Assembly (NCBI GenBank): GCA_015680865.1
Contig: JADAKE010000017.1
Span: forward strand, 186,001 to 250,000
Origin: Enterococcus lacertideformus
Lineage (GTDB): Bacteria > Bacillota > Bacilli > Lactobacillales > Enterococcaceae
DNA length: 64,000 bases
Direction of reading: 5' to 3'
The number at the start of each line of letters is the position of its first letter. Position 1 is the first letter of the stretch. Shown here one piece after another: positions 10,059-19,187 of this stretch. The position numbers and the translations under genes are program-made. The notes beneath the pieces are model-generated. The model saw only the letters and a program-made list of their open reading frames with translations, did no database searches and had not been told where the DNA came from.

Positions 10059-12593
10059 TTAATCTTCATCTTTTCCATGACAGTTTTTGTATTTTTTTCC
10101 ACTGCCACAAGGACAAGGATCATTTCTGCCTACTTTGTTCACATGAACAGGCTGCTTTTTCGCACTTGTATTGCTATTTTCTTTTGCATCTCCTGTTGTT
10201 GGTTGAACAGCTTCGCCTTTTGAAACTTGTTCTCGTTGTACGTTTTGGCGAATTTCCGCCTTCATGAAGAGACGAGTCACTTCATATTCGATAGCTCCGA
10301 CCATTTCTTCAAACATTTTGTATCCTTCTGTTTGGTATTCAACGAGTGGATTATTTTGTCCATAAGCTCTCAGACCGATTGATTGGCGTAATTGATCCAT
10401 AGCATCAATATGATCTGTCCATTTTGAATCAACTACTCTTAAAATCACTACTTTCTCAAATTCCAATAATTGTTCAGGTCCATTTAGTTGAGTTGCTTTC
10501 GTATTGAAAACTTCTTGTGCTAATTCATTTAGATACGCTTTGATTTGTTGCGGTTCTTTTCCTGCTAAATCTTCAATCGTAATCTTATCTTCATGAACCA
10601 ATGTGCTACCAGCAAAATCCACGATACCCTCTAAATTCCAATTTTCTTTTTCTATCTGGGTATGGGCATCCACCACACGGCTAATGGTACGCTTTACCAT
10701 ATTCATCAATGGTTTAGATAAACTTTTTTCTTCCATGATGACTTCTTGACGTTGTTTATAGATGACTTCACGTTGTTCACGCATTACGTCATCATACTGT
10801 AAGACATTTTTCCGTGTATCATAGTTATTACCCTCTACACGTTTTTGTGCAGATTCTACTTGTTTTGAAAGCATTTTACTTTGAATTGCTGCATCTTCTT
10901 CACCGATTTTCATACGTTCTAAAAATGCTTTGATTCGTTCAGAACCAAATCGTTTCATTAAATCATCTTCCAATGAAAGATAGAATTGAGACATCCCAGG
11001 ATCTCCTTGTCGTCCCGCACGTCCACGTAACTGGTTATCAATACGACGTGATTCATGTCTTTCTGTCCCAATAACCGCTAATCCACCTAATTCTTTTACA
11101 CCAAGACCTAACTTAATATCTGTACCACGTCCTGCCATGTTAGTAGCGATGGTAACGGCACCTTTTTGTCCGGCATTCATGATGATCTCAGCTTCTTTAA
11201 AGTGATTTTTCGCATTCAATACTTCATGCGGAACATGTTCACGATTCAACAGATCAGAGAGCAGTTCGGACGTTTCAACTGCAACTGTTCCGACAAGAAC
11301 CGGCTGTCCCTTGCGGTAACGTTCTTTAATATCTTGAACGACTGCATGAAATTTACTTGATAATGTTGGGTACAATAAATCAGGACGATCGTCACGAACA
11401 ACCGGACGATTTGTTGGAATCTGGCATACTTGAATGTTATAGATTTCTCTAAACTCTTCTTCTTCCGTCTTTGCTGTCCCTGTCATACCAGATAATTTTT
11501 TATACATACGGAAATAATTTTGGAAGGTGATCGTAGCCATTGTTTTTGTTTCATCTTCGATCTCTACGCCTTCTTTTGCTTCAATCGCTTGATGTAATCC
11601 ATCAGAATAGCGACGACCATCCATAATCCGACCAGTAAATTGGTCAACAATCAATACTTTTCCTTCTTGGACTACATAGTCGATATCCAAGATCATGATG
11701 TAATTTGCACGTAATGCTTGATCTAAATGATGTGTCAAAGCTGTGTTTTCCAGATCGTATAGATTTTCTAAACCAAATGTTTCTTCGGCTTTTTCAATCC
11801 CTGCTTCTGTTAGACTAATTGTTTTTGATTGGACATCGATTTTATAGTCCTCTTCTTCTTTCAGACGTTTCACGAAATTATCAGCTCTTGTATATAAAGC
11901 TGTTGATTTTTCAGCTTGTCCTGAAATAATCAAAGGCGTTCTTGCTTCATCAATCAAAATGGAGTCTACCTCATCAACGATTGCATAATTTAACGGACGT
12001 TGTACCATTTGATGTCGATAAACAACCATATTATCTCTTAGATAATCAAAACCTAGTTCATTATTGGTACTGTAGGTAATATCACAGTTATATGCTTCTC
12101 GTTTTTCATCCGCTGATTTTGAATTGATATTCAACCCAACAGTTAATCCTAAAAAGTTATATAGTTCACCCATTTCAGAAGAATCACGTGTTGCTAAATA
12201 TTCATTGACAGTGACAACATGGACACCTTCTCCTGTTAACGCATTTAAATAAACAGGCATCGTAGCTGTTAAAGTTTTCCCTTCACCAGTACGCATTTCA
12301 GGGATATTCCCATCATGAAGTACGATTCCCCCCATCAATTGAACATGGTAAGGATAAAGTCCTAACACCCGTTTTGCAGCTTCACGGACGACAGCGAAGG
12401 CTTCAGGTAATAATTGATCTAAGGTTTCCCCTTTTTGATAACGAGCTTTAAACTCAGCAGTTTTTGCTTGTAATTTTTCATCTGTTAATGCTGCCATTTC
12501 ATCAGCATGATCTTCTACTTTTTTAGCGATACGGTCTAAACGTTTTAGTTCTTTTTTATCATTTTCGATAATTGAACGAATAAAATTGGCCAT
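10059..12593 (-). CDS. secA: Preprotein translocase ATPase SecA
   Basis: SecA pushes unfolded precursor proteins through SecYEG. All 844 residues are present. Visible are the nucleotide-binding motif RTGEGKT (about residue 102), the DEAD-like motif [11 protein letters not shown], the second helicase domain with TNMAGRGTD and [11 protein letters not shown], and the C-terminal zinc-binding [14 protein letters not shown]. The start ATG has an AAAGGAGA site. The gene is essential, of normal length and undamaged. Confidence 0.97.
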   Translation of the reverse strand: MANFIRSIIENDKKELKRLDRIAKKVEDHADEMAALTDEKLQAKTAEFKARYQKGETLDQLLPEAFAVVREAAKRVLGLYPYHVQLMGGIVLHDGNIPEMRTGEGKTLTATMPVYLNALTGEGVHVVTVNEYLATRDSSEMGELYNFLGLTVGLNINSKSADEKREAYNCDITYSTNNELGFDYLRDNMVVYRHQMVQRPLNYAIVDEVDSILIDEARTPLIISGQAEKSTALYTRADNFVKRLKEEEDYKIDVQSKTISLTEAGIEKAEETFGLENLYDLENTALTHHLDQALRANYIMILDIDYVVQEGKVLIVDQFTGRIMDGRRYSDGLHQAIEAKEGVEIEDETKTMATITFQNYFRMYKKLSGMTGTAKTEEEEFREIYNIQVCQIPTNRPVVRDDRPDLLYPTLSSKFHAVVQDIKERYRKGQPVLVGTVAVETSELLSDLLNREHVPHEVLNAKNHFKEAEIIMNAGQKGAVTIATNMAGRGTDIKLGLGVKELGGLAVIGTERHESRRIDNQLRGRAGRQGDPGMSQFYLSLEDDLMKRFGSERIKAFLERMKIGEEDAAIQSKMLSKQVESAQKRVEGNNYDTRKNVLQYDDVMREQREVIYKQRQEVIMEEKSLSKPLMNMVKRTISRVVDAHTQIEKENWNLEGIVDFAGSTLVHEDKITIEDLAGKEPQQIKAYLNELAQEVFNTKATQLNGPEQLLEFEKVVILRVVDSKWTDHIDAMDQLRQSIGLRAYGQNNPLVEYQTEGYKMFEEMVGAIEYEVTRLFMKAEIRQNVQREQVSKGEAVQPTTGDAKENSNTSAKKQPVHVNKVGRNDPCPCGSGKKYKNCHGKDED

Positions 12594-12746
12594 GCGTTGT
12601 ATAATCTCCTTTTTACATATATTATCCAGCCTATATAGATTCTAACTTCTATTTTATCATTAGTTCGTTATAAATGAAATATCTTAAGACAATTAAAGTT
12701 ATATCTTCAAAATTTATTCACAATTCCTTCAGTTAAGGAGAATAGG

Positions 12747-12793
12747 AAAAAGAACTTGTAACAACCAATCATAGGTGCTACAAGTTCTTTTTT
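12747..12793 (-). terminator. Terminator of hpf
   Basis: A 14-bp stem, AAAAGAACTTGTA with TACAAGTTCTTTT, lies 22 bp beyond the hpf stop and has T runs on both sides. It separates hpf from secA. Confidence 0.88.
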
Positions 12794-12814
12794 ATAGTTT
12801 ATAGTTGTTATTTA

Positions 12815-13375
12815 TCAATCAGTTTCGATCAAACCATATTTTCCATCTTTTCGACGGTAAACGATACTTGTACCATTGGTCTCCGCATCTTCAAAAATAA
12901 AGAAGTTATGACCAAGCATGTTCATCTGTAAAACCGCTTCTTCGCTATCCATTTGTTTTAACGATAAACGTTTTGTACGGACGATATCTAATTCAGAATC
13001 ATTTTCATTTTCGTTATCTTCCGCTTCGTTGTTAAACAACACCGCTGCATCTGCTGTATTGATCCCAGTCTCACGAGATTTACGGTTGATTTTTGTTTTG
13101 AATTTGCGGATTTGACGTTCCAATTTATCAACAACCAAATCAATACTTGCATAAAGATCTGGTGACGTTTCTTCGGCACGTAATACAAGATAAGGTAATG
13201 GAATAGTTACTTCCACTTTTGCTGTCTTTTCAGTATAAACTTTTAAATTTACATGTGCTGTAGCATCAGGTGCATCACTGAAATAACGTTCTAATTTTCC
13301 TACTTTTTTCTCAACGTAGTCACGAATCGCTTCAGTTACTTCGATGTTTTCACCTCGTACATTGTATCTAAACAT
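12815..13375 (-). CDS. hpf: Long-form ribosome hibernation promoting factor
   Basis: This 186-residue protein has the N-terminal ribosome-binding domain (MFRYNVRGENIEVTEAI start) and the C-terminal dimerisation domain (RTKRLSLKQMDSEEAV). Together they join ribosomes into inactive 100S dimers in stationary phase. The start has an AAAGGGG site. The gene is monocistronic, with its own promoter and terminator, and is complete. Confidence 0.95.
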   Translation of the reverse strand: MFRYNVRGENIEVTEAIRDYVEKKVGKLERYFSDAPDATAHVNLKVYTEKTAKVEVTIPLPYLVLRAEETSPDLYASIDLVVDKLERQIRKFKTKINRKSRETGINTADAAVLFNNEAEDNENENDSELDIVRTKRLSLKQMDSEEAVLQMNMLGHNFFIFEDAETNGTSIVYRRKDGKYGLIETD

Positions 13376-13443
13376 AAAAATTACCCCTTTCGTCTACCAC
13401 AATCAAGAAGGAGAAGGACCACTCATTCCCTCTTCTTAATACT

Positions 13444-13471
13444 ATTATATCGAACTCTAATGCTTTTGCAA
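13444..13471 (-). promoter_or_regulatory. Promoter of hpf
   Basis: The reverse strand reads TTGCAA, a 16-bp spacer, then TATAAT, about 70 bp upstream of the hpf start. Near-consensus for the main sigma factor. Confidence 0.7.
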
Positions 13472-13499
13472 ACTAAATCGCTATCAATTCCATTCGTTT

Positions 13500-14205
13500 T
13501 TAATTTATTGATCTAGCCAAAGAAAAAGACCGAATCTTGTCAGGTGAATAAGATAAAAAACAATCGGCCGCACGAAAAAGTGTTTGTCCCGTCGTATAAA
13601 CATCGTCAACTAATAAAATTTTCTTATTTTCAATCATTGAAGGATCCACCACTAATTTAAATGGTTGGCGACTAGCTAAACGTTCCTCTCTTGTTTTTTT
13701 GTGCTTGTGGCACATCATATTTCGTTCGCTTAAGTAAATACTGATAAGGTACGTGAGACACACGCAACATCTCACTTACTTGATTAAACCCACGCTCGGA
13801 CAACCGTTCCTCGGTTAATGGGATCGGACAAATCAGGTACTCTGTAAACATTCGATGCAGCTTCTGCCATTGTTTGGCAAAAGTACCTGCCAAACGTATA
13901 TCTCCCATAAATTTATAGCGTTTCAGCCATTCTTTGAAAGCCATATCATAGACAAAGAACGCTTGATGACAAAAATCATACGTTGGGTATCTTTTCTTCC
14001 ATTCAAGGCAGTCATCACAAGATGTTTTTGTCGTGGGTATTAATTGTTGACATGTCCGACAACCGTCCTGCTGCTTCAATGACTGAAAAAGAGAAGAACA
14101 GTCCTCACAAATTTGAGGGATTTTTTTAGTGATCATGAGAATCTCACTAAAATTTAAGTTTCGTATCAATTGTTTTTGACAATAACTGCAACTATTAAGT
14201 ATCAT
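13500..14205 (-). pseudogene. comFC: Late competence protein ComFC, frameshifted
   Basis: ComFC is a phosphoribosyltransferase-fold protein needed for DNA uptake. The 5' part (from 14205) encodes two zinc-finger-like CxxC pairs and ICPIPLTEERLSERGFNQ. The 3' part (to 13500) encodes the PRPP-loop LLVDDVYTTGQT. They are in different frames: seven A residues (13694-13700 on the plus strand) stand where six would give a continuous 234-residue protein. The start overlaps the comFA stop (ATGA). Either a real mutation or a homopolymer error; comFA is also broken, which favours real loss. Confidence 0.88.
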
Positions 14206-15520
14206 AAATATTGCTTCCCCCGTTGATTCATTTCCTTTATTTCACGGCAAGCCAGTTTCATTGCTTTCGTTTTTTCCTCATAAAAAAAATAAACTTGGCT
14301 ATTCGTAAAATCACCTTTTCGATCCGCTCTTCCTGCAATTTGAACAAGCGAAGATTTTGTAAAAACACGATGATCTGCACCTAACACGATTACTGATATC
14401 CTCTCAAAGGTCACCCCTCGTTCTAAAATCATTGTGGTTAGCAACACATGATAAGGATGTTCTCTCATTTTTTTTACTTTTTCCACTCGTTTTGTATCTT
14501 TCGAAGATACATATGTTATTTGATAATCTATCAGACACTTTTTAGTATGTTTTTTAATTGATTCATTAGTTTGATATCAGGACAAAAAAGTAATACATTG
14601 TTGTGTGAAAGTAATTCCAATATTTTTTTCAAAAGAGGGCGACACTTTTTTTCTTTCAAGCACTTCTTTGACCAATTATCCCAAAAGATCAACTGTGGCT
14701 CTGGAAGTAAACGCTGATGGAAGCGAAGAGGCAAACGATGAATCTCAAATGTCAAACTGATTTTTTTCAATAATTTTGGATCAGGAGTCGCACTTAAATA
14801 AACAAATTTTCCTTTTGGTTTGATGGCCGTTTCCACAGCGTAGCTTAATCCCTGGTCATGTGCATAAGGAAAAGCATCGACTTCATCTACCACAAGTAAA
14901 TCAAACGCTTGATAAAATCGGTACAATTGATGTGTCGTTGCAACCACGAATGGGCTAAAGCGATAAGGTATTTTACTTTTTCCATGTAACAGTACAATCT
15001 CTTCTTTTTGAAAAACTGTCAAAAATCGCAGATAAAGTTCCTGACAAACATCTACTCTAGGCGAGACTAATGCTATTCTCCCTCCTTTTTGTAATGTTTT
15101 TAGGACGATTTCATAAAGCATTTCGGTTTTTCCAGCTCCAGTTACAGCCCAAATCAAATGATGTCTGTTCAAACGTTCATTCACCAATTTTGTAGCTATT
15201 TCTTTTTGTAAAGCTGTTAATTTTCCTTCCCAAGAAAAAAAGACCATTCTTTCAGTCATCTCTGGTTGTTCAAATAAGAATAGCTGCTGTCGATTATCGC
15301 AACACCCCAAAAAGATACAGTGGGGACAATAAAAAAAACCATTAGCTAATTCTGTCTTACTTACTCTTGTTCGAGTGTCACAACGCTGACAATGTAGCCA
15401 ATTTCCTTTTAAAACAATAGCATCAACTTTTTGATAACTATTTGATTCAAGGATATCCGGTGATACTTCTTTCATATCTCTTGTTAGCAAACGTCTTCCA
15501 TATAAAAAATTTTTTTCCAT
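14202..15520 (-). pseudogene. comFA: Competence DNA helicase ComFA, frameshifted
   Basis: ComFA is the DEAD-box ATPase that helps pull single-stranded DNA into the cell. The 5' part has a four-cysteine zinc finger (CQRC...CPHC), Walker A AVTGAGKT and the DEVD motif. The 3' part has QIAGRADRKGD. The frames join if one A is restored in the six-A run at 14550-14555, giving 439 residues, the family length. As it stands the product ends after 329 residues, without helicase motifs V and VI. The ribosome site is GGGGAGAGG. Confidence 0.88.
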
Positions 15521-15633
15521 AACCTCTCCCCTAAATTAAAATATGGCAAGCGCACTAATTTTTTCTAAAAAAAGGAGATTATATCAAATTTTAAAATAAG
15601 ACAAACAATGTTCAAAAAACAATGTCTATGAAA

Positions 15634-15691
15634 AACAAGCAGAAGTATCCAGAAAATAGTTTTTCCTATTTTCTGGATACTTCTGCTTGTT
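15634..15691 (-). terminator. Very long perfect hairpin, probable terminator
   Basis: A perfect 26-bp inverted repeat (from AACAAGCAGAAG to CTTCTGCTTGTT) with a 6-nt loop, followed by TTTTT on the minus strand. It would end the transcript of the PTS IIB gene, 200 bp upstream. Its inner part (GAAAATAG...CTATTTTC) matches the terminator after rpoE. The stretch 15521-15633 shows no gene. Confidence 0.7.
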
Positions 15692-15762
15692 ATCTTTGTA
15701 ATTATTCAGTACAGTGAAAACCTAGATTCTTGGAATTATGCCTTTCTGTCAAGAATTCAAAA

Positions 15763-15880
15763 TAAACGAGATTCAAAAAGTAACCTCTATATAAAGTAAG
15801 AAATTTTTTTCACAATATGAGGAGCTATTCTAGGAAATCACTTCTTATTTACTTAAAGCTGGTCACTTCTTTCATGACCT
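15763..15880 (-). repeat. Structured 3'-UTR repeat, copy A
   Basis: On the minus strand it starts AGGTCATGA 8 bp after the IIB stop, continues through AAATAAGAA, ATTT and TAGAATAGCT, and ends in TTGAATCTCGTTTA, matching the other copies at 23.5, 37.9 and 63.7 kb. Divergent, probably the oldest copy. A second AGAGGTTAC start is embedded near 15780-15788. Confidence 0.65.
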
Positions 15881-15887
15881 TATATTA

Positions 15888-16208
15888 TTAGCTGTTAATC
15901 AAACTGATTGCTTGTTGTAAAACCTTTTCACCATTCATCAAACCATAATCAGCCATATTGATAATATCTAATGGGATGCCTTTTGGTTCTAAGCGTTTTT
16001 CAAAATCAGCTTTCATAAAACGTACTTGCGGGCCTAACAATAAGACATCTACCTATTTAGATACCAACTGATTGTCCGCATCTGATGCAGATACAGCAAA
16101 AATATCTGTATCTATTCCTTGTTCTTCCGCCGCTTTTTGCATTTTTGTTACAAGTAAGCTGGTACTCATCCCAGCAGAACATACTAGCATGATTGTTTTC
16201 TTTGCCAT
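15888..16208 (-). pseudogene. PTS lactose/cellobiose-family EIIB, interrupted by TAG
   Basis: EIIB domains pass phosphate from EIIA to the incoming sugar through a cysteine. The frame from ATG 16208 shows the phosphocysteine loop [10 protein letters not shown] (Cys-10), the GPQVRFM segment and a normal end at 106 residues. The stop TAG at 16053-16055 replaces codon 52. No adjacent EIIC or EIIA gene exists, so this is an orphan and a dead remnant. A strong promoter with an overlapping cre-like box remains upstream. Confidence 0.88.
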
Positions 16209-16264
16209 TTTTTATCCCCATTCTTTTCGCTTTTGCAAACGATTTCTTTTACACCTGTGTGCTT

Positions 16265-16300
16265 ATTATACAAAAATTAAAATAATTGTCAACGTTTTCT
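16265..16300 (-). promoter_or_regulatory. Consensus promoter with overlapping catabolite (cre) site
   Basis: The reverse strand has TTGACA, a 16-bp spacer and TATAAT, both boxes perfect, ahead of the IIB pseudogene. Overlapping the -35 is AGAAAACGTTGACA, one mismatch from the CcpA operator consensus WTGNAANCGNWNNCW. Inference: the dead gene was glucose-repressed. Confidence 0.55.
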
Positions 16301-16301
16301 T

Positions 16302-16589
16302 TTAGTCAAACAGCCAGCTTGATTTCACCAATTGATTAAAAACCACGTATTCTTTTTTTAAATTGATCACTACCACCTCATAACCTGCATTAATCCAACC
16401 ATATGCCCCTTTTTCTGGATACTTATAGTAATTCGCCCACCAATCAGTGCTTTGTCTAGCTGATTTAGGGAGTCCGTAATTTGGAAAAAGCAATTCATCA
16501 ATCTGGGTAAACGTTAAGGTAACCTGAGAACCACCATTATTTTTTAAATAGTGCGTAATGGCGTCATATTTTTTCACTCGTTCTTTCAT
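16302..16589 (-). CDS. Small conserved protein, DUF7662-like
   Basis: A 95-residue protein from the ATG at 16589, with an AAAGGTGAG site; a start at 16595 is also possible. It begins with a short helical segment, then a W-rich block (STDWWANYYKYPEKGAYGW) typical of a small uncharacterised family. No catalytic motif is recognised. It diverges from yvyE, whose start region lies about 120 bp away. Function unknown. Confidence 0.6.
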   Translation of the reverse strand: MKERVKKYDAITHYLKNNGGSQVTLTFTQIDELLFPNYGLPKSARQSTDWWANYYKYPEKGAYGWINAGYEVVVINLKKEYVVFNQLVKSSWLFD

Positions 16590-16709
16590 CCTCATCTCAC
16601 CTTTCTTTCTTTTATTATCCCACACTCGCTTGATTTCGCAAGCGTTACAAGTGTTGAAACAAAGGAAATAATTCATTATACTTTTATTATTACCAAGTAC
16701 TTAAAAGAG

Positions 16710-17363
16710 GTGAGCATCACGCTTAGTAGCTATCGAACCATCAAAGAAAACGGTCAAGGAGAAATAGAGATAAAAAAATCTCGTTTTCTTTGCTCTATGA
16801 AACGTATCAAAACCGAAGAAGAGGCCAAGACATTTATCCAATCTATAAAAAAAGCGCATTGGAAAGCGAATCATAACTGTAGTGCATTTGTCCTTGGTAA
16901 ACAAAATGAGATCCAACGTACTAGTGATGAAGGTGAGCCTAGTGGCACCGCTGGGATCCCGATGCTAGAAGTTCTTAAGAAAAACGAGTTAATGAATGTG
17001 GTGGCGGTGGTCACTCGTTATTTCGGTGGTACAAAGCTCGGTACAGGAGGATTGATCCGTGCATATACACACGCCGTTTCACGTACGCTCCATGAAATTG
17101 GTATCGTAGAAGGAACACTTCAACAAGAAATCGCTGTTCACATTGCGTATCCTCAACTAGGTAAATTAGAAAATTTACTAGCACTTCAACAAATTAGTAT
17201 CAAAGATACAGTCTATACAGATCGTGTCACTGTTACTTGTTTGATCCATGAAAAAGAAGTTACCTTATTCAAATATTCAGTCGTCGAATTGCTCAATGGA
17301 CAAGTCTCATTTACGGAAGGATCGGTTTCCTATCATGAGCAATTAATCAAAGACTCCCCGTAA
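16710..17363 (+). CDS. yvyE: YigZ/YvyE (IMPACT) family protein, start codon uncertain
   Basis: About 215 residues with the IMPACT N-terminal domain (KKSRFLCSMKRIKTEEEA, SAFVLG, DEGEPSGTAG, TRYFGGTKLGTGGL) and the C-terminal DUF1949 domain. Proteins of this family are linked to ribosome or stress functions. The ribosome site AGAGGTGAG is followed at the right distance only by ATC ACG. The GTG at 16710 lies inside the site, and the next ATG (16797) would remove conserved residues. The start may have mutated from ATG to ACG at 16719. Downstream codons are intact. Confidence 0.85.
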   Translation: MSITLSSYRTIKENGQGEIEIKKSRFLCSMKRIKTEEEAKTFIQSIKKAHWKANHNCSAFVLGKQNEIQRTSDEGEPSGTAGIPMLEVLKKNELMNVVAVVTRYFGGTKLGTGGLIRAYTHAVSRTLHEIGIVEGTLQQEIAVHIAYPQLGKLENLLALQQISIKDTVYTDRVTVTCLIHEKEVTLFKYSVVELLNGQVSFTEGSVSYHEQLIKDSP

Positions 17364-17384
17364 TCTTTTTCTTGAAAGAGAGAA

Positions 17385-17436
17385 CAAAAAAGCAACAGGA
17401 CTTCTTACACATTGCACAAGATCCTGTTTGCTTTTT
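17385..17436. terminator. Bidirectional terminator between yvyE and gntR
   Basis: An imperfect long stem, AAAAAGCAACAGGA...TCCTGTTTGCTTTTT, flanked by A and T runs, lies between two convergent genes. Confidence 0.85.
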
Positions 17437-17468
17437 AGTTGATTAAATTTTGTCTAGAAGTAAAACAT

Positions 17469-18176
17469 TTACTTTTCTAAATAGAATTCAAAACGATTTC
17501 CTACATACTGAGTACGGACGTATTCAAAAGGTGTGCCGTCTTCAAAATAAGAAGTTTGACGTAAACGCAAAACGGCATCTCCTCGCTTTACTTCTAAATA
17601 TTCTGCAATTTTCTCTGAAGCTAAGACGGCTGTAATTGTCTGATTGGCCGTACCAATCTTATTGCCACTTTTTTCTTCAAGCGTACGATAAAGGGAGTCA
17701 GTGATTTCCGATTTACTGTAGCCTTCAATGATTTTCTGGGGAATACTTGCTACTTCAAAACAAATCGGCACATTATCAGCATAGCGAATCCGTTCCATAC
17801 GAAGAATCGTTTCTTCTTTTTCTAGATTTAATTTTTCCATTTCACTCGAACTAGGTGAAGTCAAAAAATAAGAAATTGTCCGACTAGAAGGAACTCGATT
17901 CTGTGATTCCATGATGTCAGTAAAACTTGTAGCCCCTGACATTTTTTCTTGAACTTTTTCTCTTGCGACATATGTACCTGAGCCAATTTTTCTTTCCAAG
18001 ATCCCTTCATCAGATAGGTTTTGAATGGCTTGACGCAAAGTCATTCGGCTAACATTGAATTTCACTGCTAGTTCTCTTTCGGAAGGCAGGCGATCGCCAA
18101 TTTTCCAAATACCTTGTTCGATTTCACTTTTTATCTGATCATGAATTTGTATATATACTGGTAATTGATTCGACAT
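17469..18176 (-). CDS. GntR family (HutC type) transcriptional regulator
   Basis: A 235-residue repressor with an N-terminal winged helix (IGDRLPSERELAVKFNVSR, about residues 28-46) and a C-terminal UTRA ligand-binding domain, as in regulators of amino-sugar or sugar-phosphate uptake. The start MSNQLP at 18176 follows AAAGGGCGGG; a start at 18197 is possible. A GGTATATACC palindrome 38 bp upstream fits the HutC operator consensus GTNTANAC and suggests autoregulation. Target genes cannot be named. Confidence 0.85.
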   Translation of the reverse strand: MSNQLPVYIQIHDQIKSEIEQGIWKIGDRLPSERELAVKFNVSRMTLRQAIQNLSDEGILERKIGSGTYVAREKVQEKMSGATSFTDIMESQNRVPSSRTISYFLTSPSSSEMEKLNLEKEETILRMERIRYADNVPICFEVASIPQKIIEGYSKSEITDSLYRTLEEKSGNKIGTANQTITAVLASEKIAEYLEVKRGDAVLRLRQTSYFEDGTPFEYVRTQYVGNRFEFYLEK

Positions 18177-18213
18177 AACGTATACCCGCCCTTTCATTTC
18201 CTTTATTATAACT

Positions 18214-18223
18214 GGTATATACC
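18214..18223. promoter_or_regulatory. Palindromic HutC-type operator upstream of gntR
   Basis: The palindrome GGTATATACC lies between the gntR start and the next gene. The second gntR, at 52 kb, has two GTATATAC boxes in its upstream region. Confidence 0.5.
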
Positions 18224-18318
18224 TGATTCACAACTGAAAAGAAAAAAGTTTCTTCAATTCAAATGATACACTAACAAAAACAAAACTTACCAAAGAGAGT
18301 AAAATAGATCTGTAAAAT

Positions 18319-18368
18319 AACAAAACCTCTAAACAACAGCAAAGGGACCGTTTTTTAGAGATTTTGTT
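18319..18368 (-). terminator. Terminator after the small ORF
   Basis: A stem AACAAAACCTCTAAA with TTTAGAGATTTTGTT and a loop of about 20 nt, directly after the double stop of the frameshifted small gene. Confidence 0.7.
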
Positions 18369-18372
18369 ATTA

Positions 18373-18542
18373 TTAGCGATTTTTTGACAACCATTTTTTG
18401 TATGATTGGTCGAACGCTTTGATTTGATCTGTACTGTTTTATTGGACTTTTTTGGAAAATGTACTTCCACCTGATATTTTTCAGACTTGATCAAATCATA
18501 GATTTTTTCTGCTGCTTCATCTACCTTTTCTTTCCATTTCAT
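18373..18542 (-). pseudogene. Small conserved ORF, frameshifted by a 5-bp tandem duplication
   Basis: The frame starts MKWKEKVDEAAEKIYDLI and reaches NKTVQI. There the bases TTGAT are duplicated (18419-18423 and 18424-18428 on the plus strand). Removing one copy gives a continuous 54-residue protein ending KAFDQSYKKWLSKNR and a double stop TAA TAA, just ahead of the terminator. The frame as it stands runs 104 codons through the terminator into a cysteine- and leucine-rich tail that looks noncoding. Function unknown. A duplication like this is not a typical sequencing error. Confidence 0.6.
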
Positions 18543-18624
18543 CTTTTTATCCTCCTTTATTTATCTCTTTATACTTTACTCTAGTTAAAATGGCGGAATC
18601 TTCAAGAAACTAGGTATCTTCGCA

Positions 18625-18653
18625 CAAAAAAAGTGACCACTGATGATCACTTT
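18625..18653 (-). terminator. Terminator of tRNA-Tyr
   Basis: Minus-strand AAAGTGATCATCAGTGGTCACTTTTTTT forms a 9-bp hairpin with a T run, 8 bp after the tRNA 3' end. Confidence 0.88.
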
Positions 18654-18660
18654 ATAATTA

Positions 18661-18741
18661 CTGGGGTAGCTGGATTCGAACCACTGAACCCTAAGGAACG
18701 GATTTACAGTCCGTCGCGTTTAGCCACTTCGCTACTCCTCC
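18661..18741 (-). tRNA. tRNA-Tyr (anticodon GTA) with a foreign, mispaired 3' end
   Basis: From 18741 the sequence follows a bacterial tRNA-Tyr: D-arm, anticodon stem around CTGTAAA and a long variable arm. After the T-loop segment GGTTCGAATCCA it continues GCTACCCCAG. That does not pair with its own acceptor (GGAGGAG; two mismatches) or with the T-stem (AGTGG; two mismatches). GCTACCCCA is the expected 3' end of a tRNA-Gln. Inference: a deletion between neighbouring tRNA-Tyr and tRNA-Gln genes joined them within the shared T-loop. It has its own promoter and terminator; function is doubtful. Confidence 0.75.
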
Positions 18742-18769
18742 GAAAGGTTTGTATCAACCTGACTTAGTT

Positions 18770-18798
18770 ATAATACCTAATTTCTCAGATTTTTGCAA
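18770..18798 (-). promoter_or_regulatory. Promoter of tRNA-Tyr
   Basis: TTGCAA, 17 bp, TATTAT on the minus strand, ending 29 bp before the tRNA 5' end. Confidence 0.65.
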
Positions 18799-18828
18799 CC
18801 CTTTATTGAAAATTTTTTTGATATTTTT

Positions 18829-19062
18829 TTATTCATGTAGATTCCAGTGACGAATGACTGTCTCTATCGCATTTTCAAGGCTCTTTTCTTTGCCAAAATC
18901 TTCTTCACCAAAGAAAATTTCAAATTCTTTCGGTCCATAAGCCAAGATTTCACCAATCATTTTTTTACCTATAAATAACTGTGTTACTTCATAGACTTTC
19001 CCATTGATCTGTTTTTTCACTTCTTCAATACGCACTTCAATATCTTTATTTTTTTTTGACAT
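18829..19062 (-). CDS. DUF2969 family small protein
   Basis: A 77-residue lysine- and glutamate-rich soluble protein from the ATG at 19062, which has an excellent AAGGAGGTGG site. It matches the lactic-acid-bacterial DUF2969 family (IEVRIEEVKKQINGK and ETVIRHWNLHE). No function is known and no catalytic motif is visible. Confidence 0.75.
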   Translation of the reverse strand: MSKKNKDIEVRIEEVKKQINGKVYEVTQLFIGKKMIGEILAYGPKEFEIFFGEEDFGKEKSLENAIETVIRHWNLHE

Positions 19063-19187
19063 CTTTTTCCACCTCCTTGATAGTTTATCATATCCAATGG
19101 TGGAATACATGTCTTATGTCTAAAAGTTTTATCTTTTGAATTACCTACAGTTAAGGTCATAGATTGCTAATGTATCTGTTAAGAGAG

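Noticed and set aside
18228..18542. A 104-residue membrane-like protein
   Set aside because: Its tail runs through a terminator hairpin; the alternative frame after removing the duplication ends at a double stop before the terminator.
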